Below, piece by piece: positions 60,123 through 64,000 of a stretch of 64,000 bases of DNA. The DNA lies in contig NC_133294.1 in the NCBI RefSeq assembly GCF_005239225.2, forward strand, positions 16,691,631 to 16,755,630, written 5' to 3'. The position numbers were made by a program, and so were the translations under genes. The stretch's first letter is position 1; each line of letters starts with the position of its first letter. The notes below the pieces were generated by a model. That model was not told where the DNA came from, searched no databases, and saw nothing but the letters and a program-made list of their open reading frames with translations. Origin of the DNA: Populus alba. Its lineage: Eukaryota; Streptophyta; Magnoliopsida; Malpighiales; Salicaceae.

Positions 60123-60510
60123 GCGCATTAAGAAAATCAATGGATGTTTCTAAAGAATTTTCACAGTGGACTTCATCAGCGACCTATCCGGCTTATAGAA
60201 CCCTAATTGAGAGGCTTGTTTCACTTACCCCGAGGTACCAAGTTATAGAAATGGAAATCAATGGAGAAGCTTCTTCACTCCTCATAAATGCTCATCAGCA
60301 TTTATTGTGGCAATTAATTAATTGCCATGGGGTTCGCAAAAACATTACGAGATGTTTTGCTAGTTGAGATTATGAGCTCTTGAGGCCAACATTCTTGAAA
60401 CCATCACTGTATCTTTGTAACGTGAAAACATCTTTGAAGATGATAAATTTTCACTTTTTAGCTTACCAATTTGTTGGAAGCAGTGAGCATTTATGAGGGG
60501 TGAAGAAGCT
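60123..60510. repeat. Duplicated segment with inverted repeat
   Basis: 60123-60230 copies 55108-55200. Within it, GCTTCTTCACTCC.. at 60268-60293 faces its reverse complement at 60484-60509 (25 of 26 bases), about 190 bases apart. ORF 60140-60367 (75 codons) covers the left arm; I do not recognise it. Confidence 0.6.
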
Positions 60511-63500
60511 TTTCCTCGGGGGATTCTGCTCTTGGGACTTTTGTAATTGATTTTAGCTCCCATTTTCTAACCATTTTAGAGCTGTAGACATCTAACATTT
60601 TTGGACAATGATTGATAGATAAATTGCTAGGTTTCTTTAGTTACCTAATAATTCTCTAATCAAGTGAAACAATTAATGGGCCATAAGATGTTTTTTCAAT
60701 AGCATCATTTCCCTCTTTCCTCCGATGTTTTAAAACCACTAATCTAAACTAACAGGTGAATTTAGAGAATTATCATTTTAGAGCCCGGTCTAGATTGGGT
60801 TTTGTATTAAACCAGATGGAAGAGAACTCAATTAAATCCAATTGACTCGATGGATTAAAACTCAAAATCTCGTTTAATCTTTTTTATTTTATTTTTTTTC
60901 TTAAAATGATGTTTTTTTAACTTATTTATAAAAAAATATATATTAAAATGATGTTATTTTAAATTGACTTGGGTTAACTCAGATTGACCTATCCATTATA
61001 TGACTTAGACCTTGAGCCAATCTTTTTTTACTAGATAGGTAGCTTGCTTTATGCCATGAGTCAACCCAAATTTCTTCTAATTTTAAAAAAGCATACCCAA
61101 GCAATTACAACATCTTTAAAGGAGCAAGAAAAACTTGAGACCCGGGTCATTAATTGGAAAGAGTTCAATAAGCTTGGATAATTTAATAATATACTTATAT
61201 TAAAAAAAATGACAATGACTAATAAAACAATAAACACTTACAAGATATTTTTTAAATATTCTTTAAAGTTCTCGAGAATCTTATTTAATAATAATAAAAA
61301 AAAAATACAAACAAAATAACTTCACAAATAGAAAATCAAGAAAAAATTAAACGTGAACAAAATAACCTCACAAATAGAAAATTGAGAAAAATTTGAAGCT
61401 CAATAACTAGCAAATCAAACGTTGAATTATGAACGGGAAAAAAATCAAATTAAAAAAAAGATAAAAAAAAAACCTAACTCGAAGTTAACATGCTAAATTT
61501 GTGACTGTGTCATGAGACTAGGATAATCTTGTACGAAAGAAATTAAATAAAATAATAGAGCTCAACTCTCAAGCAAACTAAATGATAAAAGTGAAATTAA
61601 AAATAAATCAACAAAAAAAAAAGTAAAAAGAATTTGAATAAACTTGGATTAACTTGACTAACCCACAACTTAAATATAAGATCAAGATTATCTCAGAGAA
61701 AAGAAAGTAAAAACAATTATGAAGTTTAAGCTCCAATAATATAATGCGTCGTATGAAAGACAAAGGCTCTTCATATGCAAGTACATGTGTCACACTCACC
61801 AACCATTATTTTTTATTATATTTTACATTTATTAAAATCTCAAATTGCCTCCAATCAACTTCATTATTAAAAAAATTAGGATGAAAATACAATATTAAAA
61901 AAAAGAAGGCCATGAACTCCATTAAAAAAAATTGCTTTTAAAATTAATTTAATAATTTCATCATGCTTTAAAAATAGTAAATGATCAATTTATTCCCAAT
62001 CATTTTGATATTGACTATAAACCTTGGAAAAAATACTTTACTAACCCCAATAGGCAATTTAGTGATTTTGTTTTAATAAAGTGAAAAAATATTATTATAT
62101 TATAGCAATTTATAACGATTTAAGTATGTGTATACAATGAAACACTACGTCCTCTTAGTATTTTTTTTATAGTTCTTGTGCAAAGGGAAAAAGATTCATT
62201 ATATTATAAAAATTTACAATGTTGAGTATATGTATAGTAAAACATTGAAGCCTCTTAGTGTTTTTTTTTTTTTTTTTTAAGAACCATACATTTCTCCACT
62301 CATAATAACAAAGGTATAGTTGTCATAATGAATTTCAATTTCATATTAGTGGAAGAATAATATTCCAAAATATTAAAGTACGTAATACTATCTACTTATC
62401 AATAATAAACAAACAATTTCACTTTGCTTTTAAATTTCATAAAAATTAATTACGAAATACAGATTTAAAACTTTAAAACTCTAACACTTTTTTCTTTAAT
62501 TTAAATCACATAGATGACAACTTCAGATTGCTTGATACATCAATTCAATATGGTGAGCATCCTCTTTTATTTCTACTACGGTTAAGTTTCATTGAAGACC
62601 AATGATTATTAGGGTAAAACTATTAAAAAAAACCTAATTCTTTTAATGAAGTTGCTCTTCACCGAGACCCAAATATTATTTATTAGAGTAGAAACAGTGT
62701 AATGATAAAATTGTCACCTTAGCTATTAAGCCTTTTAACAAAATATTAAGATAAGATGGTCTTTTCACTGTAACATAATTATCTTTTACAAGCTATATAA
62801 AATTAGATTGATCATTTTATTCTTTCATACTAAAATTACTAATTTAACCCTAAAATAAAAAGCATAATGACTACTATTAAAGGGTATTTTGGTCTTTTTA
62901 TGTTTTTCAAAACAATGTAGTTATTTTGATGTTATTATAGATAAAACCAACATAACTCTCTCACAAGAGCTTTTATATCATTTTACATTGGTTTTTATAT
63001 AAAATTAATCAAGAGCATTATTGTAATTGACATATATTAAACATTAAAAAAAAGCTATTGGAGTGTGTATAGCATGTACTAGTGTGTAGATGACCCTTGC
63101 ACTGTTTAGGTAGCGCATATGAGGTCATGCGACCACCAAACACCACCTTCGAGGGCAATATTTGGAAGATCTTAGTGTCGCCAACACGATGAGATATCAC
63201 ATGCCCCTAACACGCATCAAGATTGGTAACGCAGATCGTTTCTTTTTCCCTCTTTTCTCCTTAAACAATTCATACCAACCCCTCCAATTTGTTTCTGCTT
63301 CAAATTAATTTGGTTTCTATCATTTTGATTACTATATTTTTAATTTTGAATAATCTATAAAATTACAAATATTTTTCAATTTCGCCCCCCACCATTTGTT
63401 AATCTATAAATAATCTATCAAGTTATAATTTTTTTTCAATTTCACTCCTCTATGATTTTTTGATCTTTTAAATTTGGTCTTTCATTCTTTTGATTTCTAT

Positions 63501-64000
63501 TTGTTTTGTTTGAAATAATTTTTAAAATTAATTTTTTTTACAATTTCATCCTCCATGAGTTTTTTTCTATCAAATTTCATCCCTATTTTTTTGTTGCTAT
63601 GTTTTTTGCTTTCACAAGTTTTTTTTATTAGTATTTTTTCATGATTTTATCATTTAAAATTAAATTAGTTGAGAATTAAGCTTGTTGATTGAACTTGGAT
63701 TCAAAATTTTATGTGTTACGAGTTTTAGAGATTAAACCATGTTTAAGAGATTCGTTCAGGTTTGATTGTTTTTATTTTTTTTTTTTTTTTTAGTTTTTCT
63801 TAGTTATTTTTTACAACTTCCCTATTATGGGGTTAGCCCCAAGTTCATGTCCAGAATTGCCGATTTCAAAGGTTAACACGAGTTGATTTTTTTTTTTATT
63901 TTTTAAAACTAATTTATTTCAATTTCATCATTCAAACTTTTTTTTCATGCTTTTTTTTATTAGTTTATCCAAATCTTATGTTCATAGTTACGAAGTTTGT
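60511..64000. other. AT-rich repeat-dominated end, no gene seen
   Basis: Local duplications: a 46-bp unit at 61310-61390 (CACAAATAGAAAAT) and a roughly 125-bp unit at 62090-62270 (ending CTCTTAGT plus T-run). 63360-63640 repeats 'caatttcat/cctcc' phrases with about 100-bp spacing. 63100-63230 is less AT-rich but unassigned. Confidence 0.5.

Overview
This window is plant nuclear DNA. Genes are split by AT-rich GT-AG introns, and repeats fill the space between them. The gene set (anthocyanidin reductase, a TPS-b terpene synthase, an eIF4B-like protein, an NPH3/BTB protein) and the repeat types fit a woody eudicot. My best guess is Populus or a near relative in Salicaceae; this rests on recalled family resemblance, not a search.

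Left third (1-19259) is one nested stack of long, non-autonomous Ty3/gypsy elements of Tat/Ogre type. A host element (family A) has its 5' end left of the window and its 3' LTR at 17336-19259. A younger family-A copy (1080-11897, 5-bp duplication GATGT) sits in its interior. A solo LTR of a second family (B; 13374-16163, duplication CCCAT) sits in its 3' tandem-repeat array. The stack ends inside a coding exon of an anthocyanidin reductase (ANR) gene, whose remaining exons (19260-20225) carry further lesions and form a pseudogene.

Middle (20226-40563) is repeat and duplication debris: a copia gag relic, a MITE-like AT-rich family in several copies, a LINE tail, a 107-bp tandem array, several copies of segments that flank the terpene synthase, and a 'ghost' where a terpene synthase copy seems to have been deleted, leaving promoter joined to 3' flank (28300-28565). 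It ends in a 5'-truncated family-B element on the minus strand (33769-40563) that keeps a broken gag.

Right part (41334-54957) has three intact genes, all on the plus strand: a 574-aa TPS-b terpene synthase resembling alpha-farnesene synthases, a 623-aa eIF4B-related protein and a 537-aa BTB/NPH3 protein. They show no sign of working together; this is ordinary plant gene order. Beyond 54957 there is a 1-kb hAT-type non-autonomous element with a perfect 8-bp duplication (57756-58751), microsatellites and AT-rich repeats.

The most notable structure is in the retroelements. LTRs of both families carry strong hairpins at matching places, and the 3' tandem arrays are built from short hairpin units whose stems change in a compensating way while their sequence drifts. 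I do not know of a description of this and regard it as the best lead in the window.
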